Positions 46,519-54,640 of a DNA stretch of 64,000 nucleotides are shown one piece after another. Below the pieces are notes generated by a model, which saw only the letters and a list, made by a program, of their open reading frames with translations, was not told the DNA's origin and searched no databases. The translations under genes and the position numbers were made by a program. The DNA is from Bog-473 sp963719485 (GTDB lineage Bacteria; Actinomycetota; Acidimicrobiia; Acidimicrobiales; RAAP-2), in assembly GCA_963719485.1 (NCBI GenBank), contig OY970387.1, positions 1,054,001 to 1,118,000 of the forward strand, read 5' to 3'. Numbering within the stretch: the stretch's first letter is position 1; each line of letters starts with the position of its first letter.

Positions 46519-46767
46519 CTACTTCCTCTTCCGGCGAGCGCGTACCGACTTTAGAGCAAGAGCGGTGAAGTACGCCTTTCGTGCATGTTCAGCTCGGCGT
46601 AGACGTTCGGCCTCGGGCAACACTCGATCGGGGTCAACTTCATCCTCGAACCGTGACATGAACCTGTCTCGACCGGCCCGAGTTAGCTCTCGCGAGTCAT
46701 ACCTGGAATGCAACATATGGGCGGCCATTCGCGCTTGCTGAGAGCGCTCAGAAGGAGTACTTGTCAT
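46519..46767 (-). CDS. Small conserved protein of actinobacterial integrative elements
   Basis: 82 residues from the ATG at 46767. It is highly charged and helical: SQQARMAAHMLHSRYDSREL, then RFMSRFEDEVDPDRVLPEAE and RRAEHARKAYFTALALKSVR. I recognise this pattern from many actinobacterial islands, where it follows an excisionase gene, as here; its function is unknown. The frame extends upstream to 46935, but that part overlaps the excisionase gene and looks non-coding. Confidence 0.75.
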   Translation of the reverse strand: MTSTPSERSQQARMAAHMLHSRYDSRELTRAGRDRFMSRFEDEVDPDRVLPEAERLRRAEHARKAYFTALALKSVRARRKRK

Positions 46768-46828
46768 GGCTGGCGACACTCCTTTCCACGGAGGCGGCCA
46801 GGCCAGACGCGCTGATGAGCCGGACCGC

Positions 46829-47038
46829 TTACCCCTCTCGTTCTCGAATCCATTCTTCAACAGCTTCGCGGCGATACCGCACGTAACGACCGATCTTGAC
46901 TCCTGGTGGACCCTCGCCTCTATGCCGCCACCCATAGAGGGTCGCTTTTGGTATCTGCAAGAACTCGGCTAGTTGTTCCACCGTAAGAAGTCGATCGTCA
47001 GAGTCAATGTCCAGGACTGTACCTAGAAGGCTGGGCAA
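46829..47038 (-). CDS. Second excisionase-type HTH protein, right end
   Basis: 69 residues: DDRLLTVEQLAEFLQIPKAT, then LYGWRHRGEGPPGVKIGRYV and RYRREAVEEWI, a textbook AlpA/Xis winged HTH. It differs from the excisionase at 17.5 kb, so the island holds two. It sits about 190 bp inside attR. In many actinobacterial elements this gene pairs with the integrase. It reads towards the cargo with the small conserved protein 61 bp downstream. Confidence 0.85.
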   Translation of the reverse strand: MPSLLGTVLDIDSDDRLLTVEQLAEFLQIPKATLYGWRHRGEGPPGVKIGRYVRYRREAVEEWIREREG

Positions 47039-47115
47039 AGGTAGAAACCTCTTCGCGACTCACTGCCAACTCATTCTGGGCTTGTTCCCCCGGACGCGCA
47101 GAGACCTGGTCCAAC

Positions 47116-47135
47116 CTGCCCCACTATGCCCCATT
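47116..47135. other. Tandem possible integrase arm-type sites, right end
   Basis: TGCCCCACTA directly followed by TGCCCCATTA, the latter identical to the 10-mer at 13949-13958 near attL. They lie 90 bp inside the attR core. Matching repeats at both ends, and nowhere obvious elsewhere, fit arm sites of the integrase. Confidence 0.4.
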
Positions 47136-47224
47136 AAGGGTGCCCAATCGCTGCAAACGATGCCTAGTTCTGCTTGGAAAATCCCTGTCCAGACGCCACC
47201 CGGCCAGGTGACGGAGATGGCATA

Positions 47225-47269
47225 AACTCATTAGCAGTGAGTCCGATTCGGCCGCTCTCGCACCTCTCC
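47225..47269. repeat. Right attachment site (attR core) of the island
   Basis: Exact second copy of the 45-bp core at 13859-13903, same orientation. It contains only the 5' half of tRNA-Ser, with no 3' half beside it, so it is not a working tRNA. It marks the right border; sequence beyond it is chromosomal and includes what should be the tRNA's original upstream region. Confidence 0.93.
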
Positions 47270-47429
47270 AGCAGGAGTTTCGTCATGTGACCAGGACCCT
47301 TGCCCGTAATCCGGTCATAGTCGCCGACTCGCTCCGGCTAGGAAGCCTACGTGAAGCCCGGCCTGGCGTTGGGCGGGTCAGGGTGTCTCCACGCGCGACG
47401 CTGAGCGGACGGCGGCCCCTCTGGCGTAC

Positions 47430-47575
47430 GAGGCCACACCGCGTGGGATCCCATCGACCAAGGAAACCTTCGGGCGCCTTCTGGACCGCTGGCTCGAACA
47501 CATCGAGGTCCGCGGACGAGCACCCAAGGACGATGATTGAGAACCGCCGTATGGCTGCCATCATCGCCACGGGAG
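47430..47575 (+). pseudogene. Fossil N-terminal piece of another tyrosine integrase
   Basis: The frame reads STKETFGRLLDRWLEHIEV and then RGRAPK; removing one base continues as TMIENRRMAAII. This is the SAM-like core-binding domain start of tyrosine recombinases. No catalytic domain follows. It lies 160 bp outside attR, so it predates the present island or belonged to an earlier occupant. The rest of 47270-47669 shows nothing I can name. Confidence 0.6.
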
Positions 47576-47669
47576 TCGGGACCCAAGGGGCCTATCCCAC
47601 GCGAGTCCTTCTCGCCTGCTCCTGTCCTACGTCCAGGCCTCGGTCCGCGATATCGGATGCACAGATTCC

Positions 47670-47915
47670 CTACGACCTCTGCGCATCCAGCTTTCGGCGG
47701 GTACCAACGAGATAGAAAGCGGCAATGGCCGCACCGACGATGCCGAAGAGCAGCCAGCCCAACAGCGAACCGAGCACCCACGCCGCCTTTCTGCCAGGTG
47801 GCAGCTCATCGCGTGGTCTTCTCATCACGTCGACAACGCACCAGATGACCACGATCAAGGAGACGCCGTAGATCAAGAATGTGGCCGCGTTGGCCCCGAC
47901 CGTTGCCATGGTCAT
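47670..47915 (-). CDS. Small two-helix membrane protein
   Basis: 81 residues, with two hydrophobic segments: LIYGVSLIVVIWCVVDVM and AAWVLGSLLGWLLFGIVGAA. Between them is RRPRDELPPGRKAAW, the charged loop of PLD-nuclease N-terminal-like (PLDc_N) small membrane proteins. The start overlaps the universal stress protein stop (ATGA). Its function is unknown. Confidence 0.75.
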   Translation of the reverse strand: MTMATVGANAATFLIYGVSLIVVIWCVVDVMRRPRDELPPGRKAAWVLGSLLGWLLFGIVGAAIAAFYLVGTRRKLDAQRS

Positions 47916-48451
47916 CGCTTACGCTGTTCCGGAATCTTCGGATTGTGAGTGGCGTGCCGCGAATCCCACCCGGAGATGGTTGCGGACCGCTCCCGCTCGG
48001 ACCTGAACCTTGGGGGCCAGTAGATCCCGTTGCGCTCGGGGGCGGGCGCCACGAGCACCGGCAGAGACGACAGCCTGAGGATCCGCTCCCTCACGCCGTG
48101 ACCGGACAGCCTGGCGAGCCCGTGCACACGCCGGGATCCGAGAACGATCGCCTGGCATTCCCAGATCAGCGCCTCCTCGACGATTCGCCGCGCCACGTGC
48201 TCGTGAAACACTGAAGAAGAGCGACCCTCGGCTGCGATCCCCCGCATCGACAGCGAGAGAACGGCCTCGCGCACCAATTCGTCGGCGTCGGACGGTGACT
48301 CGAGGGGGACGGCGTGAGCCATTCTTGGAACGTCTCGCACGTGGAAGACCCTGACGCTGGCTTCGTTCCCGGAAGCCACCCCTGCAGCAAAATCCAGAGC
48401 GGTCTGGCCGGATTCGAATTGATCAATGGCAAAAAGCAGTCGGTCCCACAC
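47912..48451 (-). CDS. Universal stress protein (UspA family)
   Basis: 179 residues. RLLFAIDQFESGQTALDFA at the start and AIVLGSRRVHGLARL then GHGVRERILRLSSLPVLVAP give the family's nucleotide-binding loop (G-S-R-x-x-G-L). The C-terminal 35 residues beyond the domain are Arg/Ser-rich. Usp proteins bind ATP and act in stress survival; the target is unknown. It is followed, coupled, by a small membrane protein gene. Confidence 0.88.
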   Translation of the reverse strand: MWDRLLFAIDQFESGQTALDFAAGVASGNEASVRVFHVRDVPRMAHAVPLESPSDADELVREAVLSLSMRGIAAEGRSSSVFHEHVARRIVEEALIWECQAIVLGSRRVHGLARLSGHGVRERILRLSSLPVLVAPAPERNGIYWPPRFRSERERSATISGWDSRHATHNPKIPEQRKR

Positions 48452-48577
48452 CGGAGCACCTCCGTTACTGACTCAATTTTCTCCCGTGAGGGAGAAACAG
48501 AGTGTGAACAACCTCGGGCTTGGAATTAAAGAACGTCAACGGGCGGCTGAGGGTATCGAGACCCCGGTCAGCAACTC

Positions 48578-50167
48578 TCAATTTGCCGGCGTGGGTCGAA
48601 TGTCGTGCGAGACCTGGTGAGTGACCGTCGCGGTGGTGGAGCGTTCCCCCGGTTGCTGCGTCCGCGCGCCCAGCCAGGCGACGAGGGTCCCGGTGAGTCC
48701 CACCAGCGCCGCCACCAACAAGGCGTTCCGGTCTCCACCGACGGAGGCGACCCCGGTGCGTGCATTGGCGCCCTCGGCGATGGCCACGAGGGCCGCCACC
48801 CCTACCGCGGCCCCGACCTGCCGGGTCGTGTTCACCACGCCGCCCACGAGACCCTGGTCGGCCCGCGCCATGCCGCTGGACGCCATGACGGTCGTGCCGA
48901 AGACGGTGCCCACGGTGCCGAAACCGATGAGGACCACGACCGCGAACAGCGCGTTGTAGTGGCCGCTCGTCGGGAGGTCGGACAAGGCGAGGAAGCCGAT
49001 GCCGGCCGCGGCCGTCGCCACCACCAGCAACGTCCGCATCCCGAAGCGGCGGACGAGCCGAGCGCCGAACATGCCGGTCACGAAGCCGACCACCCCCTGC
49101 GGTGCGATCACCAGCCCGGCCACGAGCGGCGAGTCGTGCAGGGTCTGTTGGAGGTAGACGGACATCACGACGAGCTCCCCCGCGGTCCAGGCGCCCACCA
49201 GCAGGGTCAAGATGGCAGCCGTCCGCAGCCCGGGGCGCCGGAGGAGACGGAGGTCGATGAGGGGATCCGCTTGTGACCGCTCGACGGCCACGAAGCCCAG
49301 CAGCGCGACGCCGGCAACGACCACCGCGCCGATCACGACTGGCTGCAGCCATCCCAGGATCGGGCCCTCGGAGATGCCGAACACAGCGAGAGCCACCGCG
49401 ACAGTGATCAGGAGCCCACCCCGCACGTCCAGGCGGGTGGTCCCGACCCTCCGCCTGTCCGGGCTGAGGAGGCGACGGGCCAGGAGGGCGGCGGCCATGC
49501 CGACGGGGACGTTGACCAAGAAAATGGAGCGCCAGCTCGTGTATTGCACGAGGACGCCACCGAGGACCTGCCCGACCACATACCCGATGGAGGCGGTGGC
49601 GCCGTAGAGGCCGAGCGCCTTGGTGCGTCGGGGACCTTCGGCGATGCCCGCTGTGATGAGCGAGAGCGACGCCGGTGCGACAAGCGCGGCTCCGATGCCC
49701 TGGATGGCACGGGCCGCAACGAGCAGGATGGCATCGCCGGTCAGGCCGGCGGCCAACGACGCGGCCGAGAAGACCGCCAACCCCACGATGAAGACGGACC
49801 GCCGCCCGAAGGTGTCGCCGATCCGGCCGCCGAGCACCAGGAGGCCGCCGAAGGTGATCGCATACGCCGTCACCACCCACTGCACGGAGTCGCCGCCGAA
49901 TCCCAAGGCTTGTCGGATCGATGGCAGCGCCACGTTGACGATGCTGAAGTCCAGGACGACCATGAACGACGCGACGAGCACCAAACCGAGTGCGACACCG
50001 GAGAGCCCTGCTGTCGCTCCCCCGTCGGGGGTCTCCTCGGCCGGCAGGGCGGCAGACGTGCGGTGTTGGCGGTTCGGCGCGGCGCAGTCCGGGCCGTCGG
50101 GACGGAGTACCCCACAACCGGTGTGGTGGTCGCTCCCAGTGGCCCTTCGATCAAGAACACACGTCAC
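48578..50167 (-). CDS. MFS transporter, DHA2/EmrB-type drug efflux pump
   Basis: 529 residues from the GTG at 50167, chosen because GGGAGG stands at the right distance upstream; a GTG at 50182 is the alternative. After a 55-residue cytosolic start come about 14 helices. Motifs: VVLDFSIVNVALPSIRQALG (helix 1), GRIGDTFGRRSVFIVGL (motif A, loop 2-3) and RAIQGIGAALVAPASLSLI (motif B). It exports small toxic compounds using the proton gradient. It is divergent from a TetR regulator 66 bp away, the usual pump-and-repressor pair. Confidence 0.9.
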   Translation of the reverse strand: MTCVLDRRATGSDHHTGCGVLRPDGPDCAAPNRQHRTSAALPAEETPDGGATAGLSGVALGLVLVASFMVVLDFSIVNVALPSIRQALGFGGDSVQWVVTAYAITFGGLLVLGGRIGDTFGRRSVFIVGLAVFSAASLAAGLTGDAILLVAARAIQGIGAALVAPASLSLITAGIAEGPRRTKALGLYGATASIGYVVGQVLGGVLVQYTSWRSIFLVNVPVGMAAALLARRLLSPDRRRVGTTRLDVRGGLLITVAVALAVFGISEGPILGWLQPVVIGAVVVAGVALLGFVAVERSQADPLIDLRLLRRPGLRTAAILTLLVGAWTAGELVVMSVYLQQTLHDSPLVAGLVIAPQGVVGFVTGMFGARLVRRFGMRTLLVVATAAAGIGFLALSDLPTSGHYNALFAVVVLIGFGTVGTVFGTTVMASSGMARADQGLVGGVVNTTRQVGAAVGVAALVAIAEGANARTGVASVGGDRNALLVAALVGLTGTLVAWLGARTQQPGERSTTATVTHQVSHDIRPTPAN

Positions 50168-50190
50168 TGGCGTACCTCCCACTTATCGAA

Positions 50191-50204
50191 ACGATCCGTA
50201 TCGT
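50191..50204. promoter_or_regulatory. Probable TetR operator
   Basis: ACGAT-CCGT-ATCGT, with extra ATCGTAT repeats on its right, lies in the short space between the divergent MFS and TetR genes. An inverted repeat at this position is typical of the operator at which a TetR protein represses both genes. Confidence 0.55.
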
Positions 50205-50233
50205 ATCGTATTCCATGCTACAGTGTCAACGCG

Positions 50234-50863
50234 ATGGCCGAAGCAGTCATTCCGACGACGGCTCCCCGGGGGCGACCCCGCAGCGAGCGGGCCCATCAGG
50301 CGATCCTCGACGCCGCCAACGGACTCCTCGAGGAACGCGGGTTCGTCGACCTGACCATCGACGAGGTGGCGCAGCGGGCTGGGGTGAGCAAGGCCACCAT
50401 CTATCGGCGATGGCCGACCAAGGGCACCTTGGTCTTCGAAGCCTTTTCGGCTGACTTCCTGGCCCGACAGCCCAGCCCGGATTCCGGTTCCTTGCGCGGC
50501 GACCTCCTCGCCGCCCTGCGCGCCTGGATCCGCGTGGTCAAGGGAACGGTCAAAGGCCGCACCCTGGTGGGATTGATCGCCGAAGTCCAGCGGGACCCTG
50601 AGTTGGCCGAGATCTGGCGAGAGGGTTTTATCGGCCCGGTCCGGGCGCACCATCGAACGATGGTCGAACGGGCGATCGAGCGGGGCGAGATTCCGCCCGC
50701 CGTCGATCCCGAGGTCGTGCTCGACCTGGTCTACGGCGCTGCATACCACCGGCTCCTGCAGTCCCATCTCCCGCTGAGCGACCGCTTTGCCCAGGACGTG
50801 GTCGACACGGTGGTCGCCGGTGTGCAGGCGAACGCCCGCACAGAGAGGCGCCGGACCTCCTAG
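50234..50863 (+). CDS. TetR-family transcriptional regulator
   Basis: 209 residues from the ATG at 50234 (MAEAVIPTTAPRGRPRSERA). The N-terminal HTH is AILDAANGLLEERGFVDLTI, then DEVAQRAGVSKATIYRRWPT, followed by the ligand-binding helical domain of the TetR_C type. It probably represses the divergent MFS pump until a ligand binds. The frame is open further upstream, but that region encodes the pump on the other strand. Confidence 0.93.
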   Translation: MAEAVIPTTAPRGRPRSERAHQAILDAANGLLEERGFVDLTIDEVAQRAGVSKATIYRRWPTKGTLVFEAFSADFLARQPSPDSGSLRGDLLAALRAWIRVVKGTVKGRTLVGLIAEVQRDPELAEIWREGFIGPVRAHHRTMVERAIERGEIPPAVDPEVVLDLVYGAAYHRLLQSHLPLSDRFAQDVVDTVVAGVQANARTERRRTS

Positions 50864-51002
50864 AGCTGCCGCGCCCCGACTGCCGAGGGCACCGACCGTT
50901 CAAGCCGGTGCAGCAGTTGGCACCGACCCCTCGAACTCCCGGCGGCGGCTTGACGCGGCGTGGACTGGGCGCATCCGGGCCAAGGCCGGGGTTACCCGCT
51001 GT

Positions 51003-51392
51003 TCAGCCGGTCTCGCACCTCTCCAACAGGAGGTCTGCGCGGCCGAGCTCGGGCCACGTCGTCTCGACCACTGACCCGCCGCTGACGGTGACGGCGAGTA
51101 CGGGATGCTCATCGCCGCTCCCTCGCACGCGCAGTTCCCAGTTGCCCTGGGCCAGAGACCCGAAGACGGCCGCGTAGCGTACGACACCGGAAAACCTTCG
51201 CTCACGGACTGCCGTGTGGACTCCGCGCCATTCGTCCGAGGCCGGACGAATTTCGAGCTCGGCGCCGACGAGGTCGGGATGGGTGTAGATGACGGCCGCC
51301 CCGACTCCCTCTCCGATGTCGATGACGACGGCGCCCTCGCTGGGACCAGGCGGCTGTTCGGTCTCGGGGTGGTTGTGATGGTGTGCAGACAT
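51003..51392 (-). CDS. Hypothetical protein next to the DUF4331 gene
   Basis: 129 residues. It starts with a His-rich stretch (MSAHHHNHPETEQPPG), which might bind metal, then EGAVVIDIGEGVGAAVIYTH and a small beta-rich domain (VRYAAVFGSLAQGNWELRV). It lies 4 bp after the DUF4331 gene and is probably co-transcribed. No family recognised. Between TetR and this gene, 50864-51002 shows nothing. Confidence 0.7.
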   Translation of the reverse strand: MSAHHHNHPETEQPPGPSEGAVVIDIGEGVGAAVIYTHPDLVGAELEIRPASDEWRGVHTAVRERRFSGVVRYAAVFGSLAQGNWELRVRGSGDEHPVLAVTVSGGSVVETTWPELGRADLLLERCETG

Positions 51393-51396
51393 GCCG

Positions 51397-52872
51397 TTAC
51401 GAGGCGACGCTGGGTGCGTTGTACCCGCTGTGCGGGACGCCCAGATAGGGGAAGTTGGGCAGGTAGTTCTCCGTGCCACCGACGGTCGTGTCCGTCCCCC
51501 CGTCGACGAGGTCGAAGATGGCCCCCGCCGCGCCGTCCGCGGTCGGGAAACCGGGCACGATGCCATGAGCCAGCACTCCGGCGAAGCAGCGGAGCTCGAT
51601 CGTCACCACGTCGTCGAACACGCGCCGGCCGTTCGGGAAGCCCGCGGCGTCGAGGGCCAGCAACCCCAGCGTGTTCGGCGTCGCCGAGGGGTTGATCGCC
51701 ATGTTCAGCCGGAGCATGTCGACCTGGGTCGGCCCGGTGAAGTTCTGGAACGTCGGCGCCACCGACAACGCCCCCGCTGGTATCCCGGTCAGAAGGATCG
51801 CCAGAAGGTCGATCCTGTTGGGAGTTCCGCTGTTGTTGTACGAGAAGAGGTTGGGGAACGCTCCGTGGGTCGGATCGGGCGCCGTCGGCGGCGTGTAAAG
51901 GCTCGGCAGCAGGTTCGCCAACTCCGGGTTTGAAACGTACTTGGCGAACTGGCTGTCATGGACGGGCTCGCTGGAGTTCCAGAAGTCCTTCAGTGACATG
52001 GGGACGACGACCTCGTTGAAGAGCGGGTTCCCGAGCCGCGAGACCTGCGCCCATGGCCCGGCTTCACGAGGCTGGCCGAGGAACGCCTCGTTGAATTTCA
52101 CCTTCCTCCGACTGGCGGCCGTCCACACCCCGATGACCGAGCTCTGCTTCGAGGCGTCGGTCGGGTTGATGGCGCCCGCTGTGAGCTGGTTCTTCGGGAT
52201 CTGCAGGGCCAGGGTGTGGACATTCAGGGTATTGGTCGAGTTGACGCCCGCCATCGCGGACAGCGTCCCGGTGACGCCGAACGTGGCGTGCAACTCCTGG
52301 AAGGGTCGCAGCGTTGCCAGGTCGAAGATGGATCCCAGGTCGACGTAGAAGCCCTCAGCCCGTTGACCGGCGAAGGCCAAGATTTGGTTGCCGACGTGTT
52401 GGACGGCAGGTACTCCCAGGGCGGACTCGTAATTGGGCGTGGAGAGTTGGCCCACGTTGCAGGGAGGACACGGGAGCCCGGTGCCGAGCACCGTGACCTT
52501 GCCGTTCTTGCCCTTCGCATAGTCCACTCGCTGCAGGCTGTAGGTCTGCACCCGATTCCAGTTCGGGCTCGTGAGCGACTGAATGGGACCCGTGTTGTAG
52601 AGAAAGGTGTTCGTGTTCTTGATCGTTGTTTCGAACAGGAACTGGAACGAGATGTTGGGCTCGCCGTCTCCGTCGTTGTCGATGAGGATCTCGTAGAGAA
52701 CGTCATTGCCGAACTCGTAGAAGTTAGGCCCTGCCGCCGGTCCTTCGAGCGGCAGGTAGTTGGCGATCAACGTCACGGTGTCCGAGGCATCCGGGCTGAC
52801 GAACGCATACAGGTCAGTGCTGTCCGCCACTGGGTCCTTGGAGATCTCGGGGGCTTCACGATGGGATGACAT
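51397..52872 (-). CDS. DUF4331 protein
   Basis: 491 residues beginning MSSHREAPEISKDPVADSTD, the standard DUF4331 opening, and DLYAFVSPDASDTVTLIANY. The middle has repeated beta-type segments and DNDGDGEPNISFQFLFET. DUF4331 proteins lack a known activity; they are often exported or periplasmic but I see no signal peptide here. It leads a pair with the His-rich hypothetical and lies 95 bp after a small Tat-signal gene on the same strand. Confidence 0.9.
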   Translation of the reverse strand: MSSHREAPEISKDPVADSTDLYAFVSPDASDTVTLIANYLPLEGPAAGPNFYEFGNDVLYEILIDNDGDGEPNISFQFLFETTIKNTNTFLYNTGPIQSLTSPNWNRVQTYSLQRVDYAKGKNGKVTVLGTGLPCPPCNVGQLSTPNYESALGVPAVQHVGNQILAFAGQRAEGFYVDLGSIFDLATLRPFQELHATFGVTGTLSAMAGVNSTNTLNVHTLALQIPKNQLTAGAINPTDASKQSSVIGVWTAASRRKVKFNEAFLGQPREAGPWAQVSRLGNPLFNEVVVPMSLKDFWNSSEPVHDSQFAKYVSNPELANLLPSLYTPPTAPDPTHGAFPNLFSYNNSGTPNRIDLLAILLTGIPAGALSVAPTFQNFTGPTQVDMLRLNMAINPSATPNTLGLLALDAAGFPNGRRVFDDVVTIELRCFAGVLAHGIVPGFPTADGAAGAIFDLVDGGTDTTVGGTENYLPNFPYLGVPHSGYNAPSVAS

Positions 52873-52967
52873 GACGAACCTCGGTTTCTTTGATTTGTGG
52901 GTGTTCGTGTGATGGATGGGGCGACAGATGCTGGTGCTGCCTCAGGGCAGCTTCGTGAGGTGAGACC

Positions 52968-53267
52968 TCACTGGGCCGCTCGGAAGAGGCGCGCCGCGAG
53001 CTGTGGATCGGAATAGGTCACTTCTCGTGTGCCGAAGAACATCTGCATGGATCCCGACGCGAGATCGTTGACGCGCACAACGAGTGGTTGCGCCGAGTTG
53101 ATCGCGACTTCCGAGGTATTCGCGGCCACCGCCGAATCAGCTTCAGGTCCCTCCGTGTCGACGACGTTCACCATGGCGGGCACAAGCGGCATGGTTGCCG
53201 CGACCCCCGCAGCGGCTACGGCCACGGTTCCGCTCTTCAAGAAGTCGCGGCGTTTCATCTCTGACAT
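52968..53267 (-). CDS. Small Tat-signal protein
   Basis: 99 residues from the ATG at 53267 with RBS AAGGAGGG eight bases upstream. The N-terminus MSEMKRRDFLKSGTVAVAAA is a clear twin-arginine signal. The mature part is about 60 residues with a beta pattern (INSAQPLVVRVNDLASG; MQMFFGTREVTY). Export in folded form is inferred. It probably belongs with the DUF4331 gene in one transcript; the role is unknown. The 458 bp upstream (53268-53725) hold its promoter and no recognisable gene. Confidence 0.75.
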   Translation of the reverse strand: MSEMKRRDFLKSGTVAVAAAGVAATMPLVPAMVNVVDTEGPEADSAVAANTSEVAINSAQPLVVRVNDLASGSMQMFFGTREVTYSDPQLAARLFRAAQ

Positions 53268-53725
53268 GGTGTGTCCCTCCTTGGTTCCCGCCCTCGAGCG
53301 TCCGGCATGGAAGGGAAGAGCGGACGAGACTCGGTCTGATTCCCGCAGGGCTCGCGGTCGGATCGGGCATGGGCTGGGCACCGCACCCTCCCGGTGGCCG
53401 TCGATTTCGTGACTGGTGTCTGCATCCGAATCTCCGTTCCCTGAAGAGGGGTTCGGAGCGCAGCAGCACTCGTATGTCAGAAATCCGAAAGAAACATTTC
53501 GACCTGGGGAGTGCCCGGACGGAGAACCCCGACCTCCCTGACGGGAAGGGTGCCGGAAGAGGTCACGAGGGCCGACGGAACCCGGAGGGTCGCGCGCCTT
53601 CCATCAGCGTCACCTAGCTGAAGATTCGCCCTGAGCTGCCGTTGGATTCCCAAAACCCCGTGCTACGTTCCGCAGCTCAGTTTCCGGCTGCGAGCACTGT
53701 GCCGGGTCCACGAAGAGGACGGAAC

Positions 53726-54556
53726 ATGCCACGCCGAATACCTCCCCGCATGATCGCGGCGGCCTTGCTGAGCTCTGCCACCGGATTGGCCGTGTGCACT
53801 GTCGTGACGAGCCACGCCGGAGCAGCAACCAAGCCCTCCACGACCTTGACCATCTTCGTGACGAATGACGATGGGGTAACGGCACCGGGCATCAATGCAA
53901 CCGTGCAAGCGTTGACTGCTCTCCCCCACACCAAGGTCACTGTGGTGGCGCCTCTCACCAATCAGAGCGGGACCGGCGCAAAGGTGACCGGCACCACCGT
54001 CGCCGTGACCAATGCGACGACGGCGAGCGGGTATCCGGCCAAGGCCGTTGCGGGGTATCCGGCAGACACCATCATCTGGGCCATCGATGACCACGGCATC
54101 GCGCATCGACCGGACCTCGTCGTGTCAGGGATCAATCTCGGCGAGAACGTCGGTCCTTTCGACCCCCTCTCGGGCACGGTCGGAGCGGCACAAACCGCCT
54201 TGGCTCGTGGGATACCCGCCCTCGCCGTGAGCCAGGGCGTCGACAACGGCCAGTCCGCCAACTTCTCCCAGGGGGCGAAGTACCTGGTGGCCTGGGTGCA
54301 GGCTCACCGTAAGGCCCTTCTCGCGGCGAAGAAGGGGACGGCGAAGAGCACAAACGGCAGCCTCAACGTCCCGACCTGCGCCACTGGGCACATTCGAGGG
54401 CCGGTGAATGTGACGGTGGCGCCGTCGCTCGGTAGCTACTCAGTCGGCACGGTCGACTGCTCCAGTACGGCCGCCAACCCGTCGACCGACGTCCAGGCCT
54501 TCGTGGAGGGCTTCGCCTCGATCTCGGCGCTCCACCCGGTGAATCCCCCGAAATAG
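53726..54556 (+). CDS. Exported SurE-like 5'/3'-nucleotidase
   Basis: 276 residues from the ATG at 53726. The start MPRRIPPRMIAAALLSSATG with a following AVCTVVTSHAGAA is a signal peptide; the same frame reaches back to 53642 without a better start. The mature enzyme has the SurE metal site IFVTNDDGVTAPGI, and VVSGINLGENVG plus the Ser/Thr-rich loop. SurE proteins are normally cytosolic phosphatases for nucleoside monophosphates. An exported version would act outside the membrane, perhaps in phosphate scavenging. It stands alone, convergent with the DoxX-like gene. Confidence 0.85.
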   Translation: MPRRIPPRMIAAALLSSATGLAVCTVVTSHAGAATKPSTTLTIFVTNDDGVTAPGINATVQALTALPHTKVTVVAPLTNQSGTGAKVTGTTVAVTNATTASGYPAKAVAGYPADTIIWAIDDHGIAHRPDLVVSGINLGENVGPFDPLSGTVGAAQTALARGIPALAVSQGVDNGQSANFSQGAKYLVAWVQAHRKALLAAKKGTAKSTNGSLNVPTCATGHIRGPVNVTVAPSLGSYSVGTVDCSSTAANPSTDVQAFVEGFASISALHPVNPPK

Positions 54557-54640
54557 GTTCTCGGCCCTGAATGGGCCGGCGCGACTGACCAGCCGGTGAC
54601 CCTCGGTCCCGACCGGCCCGCTGGATTCCCTGCGACTGGC

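Noticed and set aside
47911..48214. Plus-strand frames across the universal stress protein
   Set aside because: Antisense shadows of the UspA gene.
51008..51029. 21 of 22 bp resembling the right edge of the att core (TCTCGCACCTCTCC plus CAGGAG)
   Set aside because: It lies inside a coding 3' end, shares only one edge of the core, and has no integrase or border features; probably chance.
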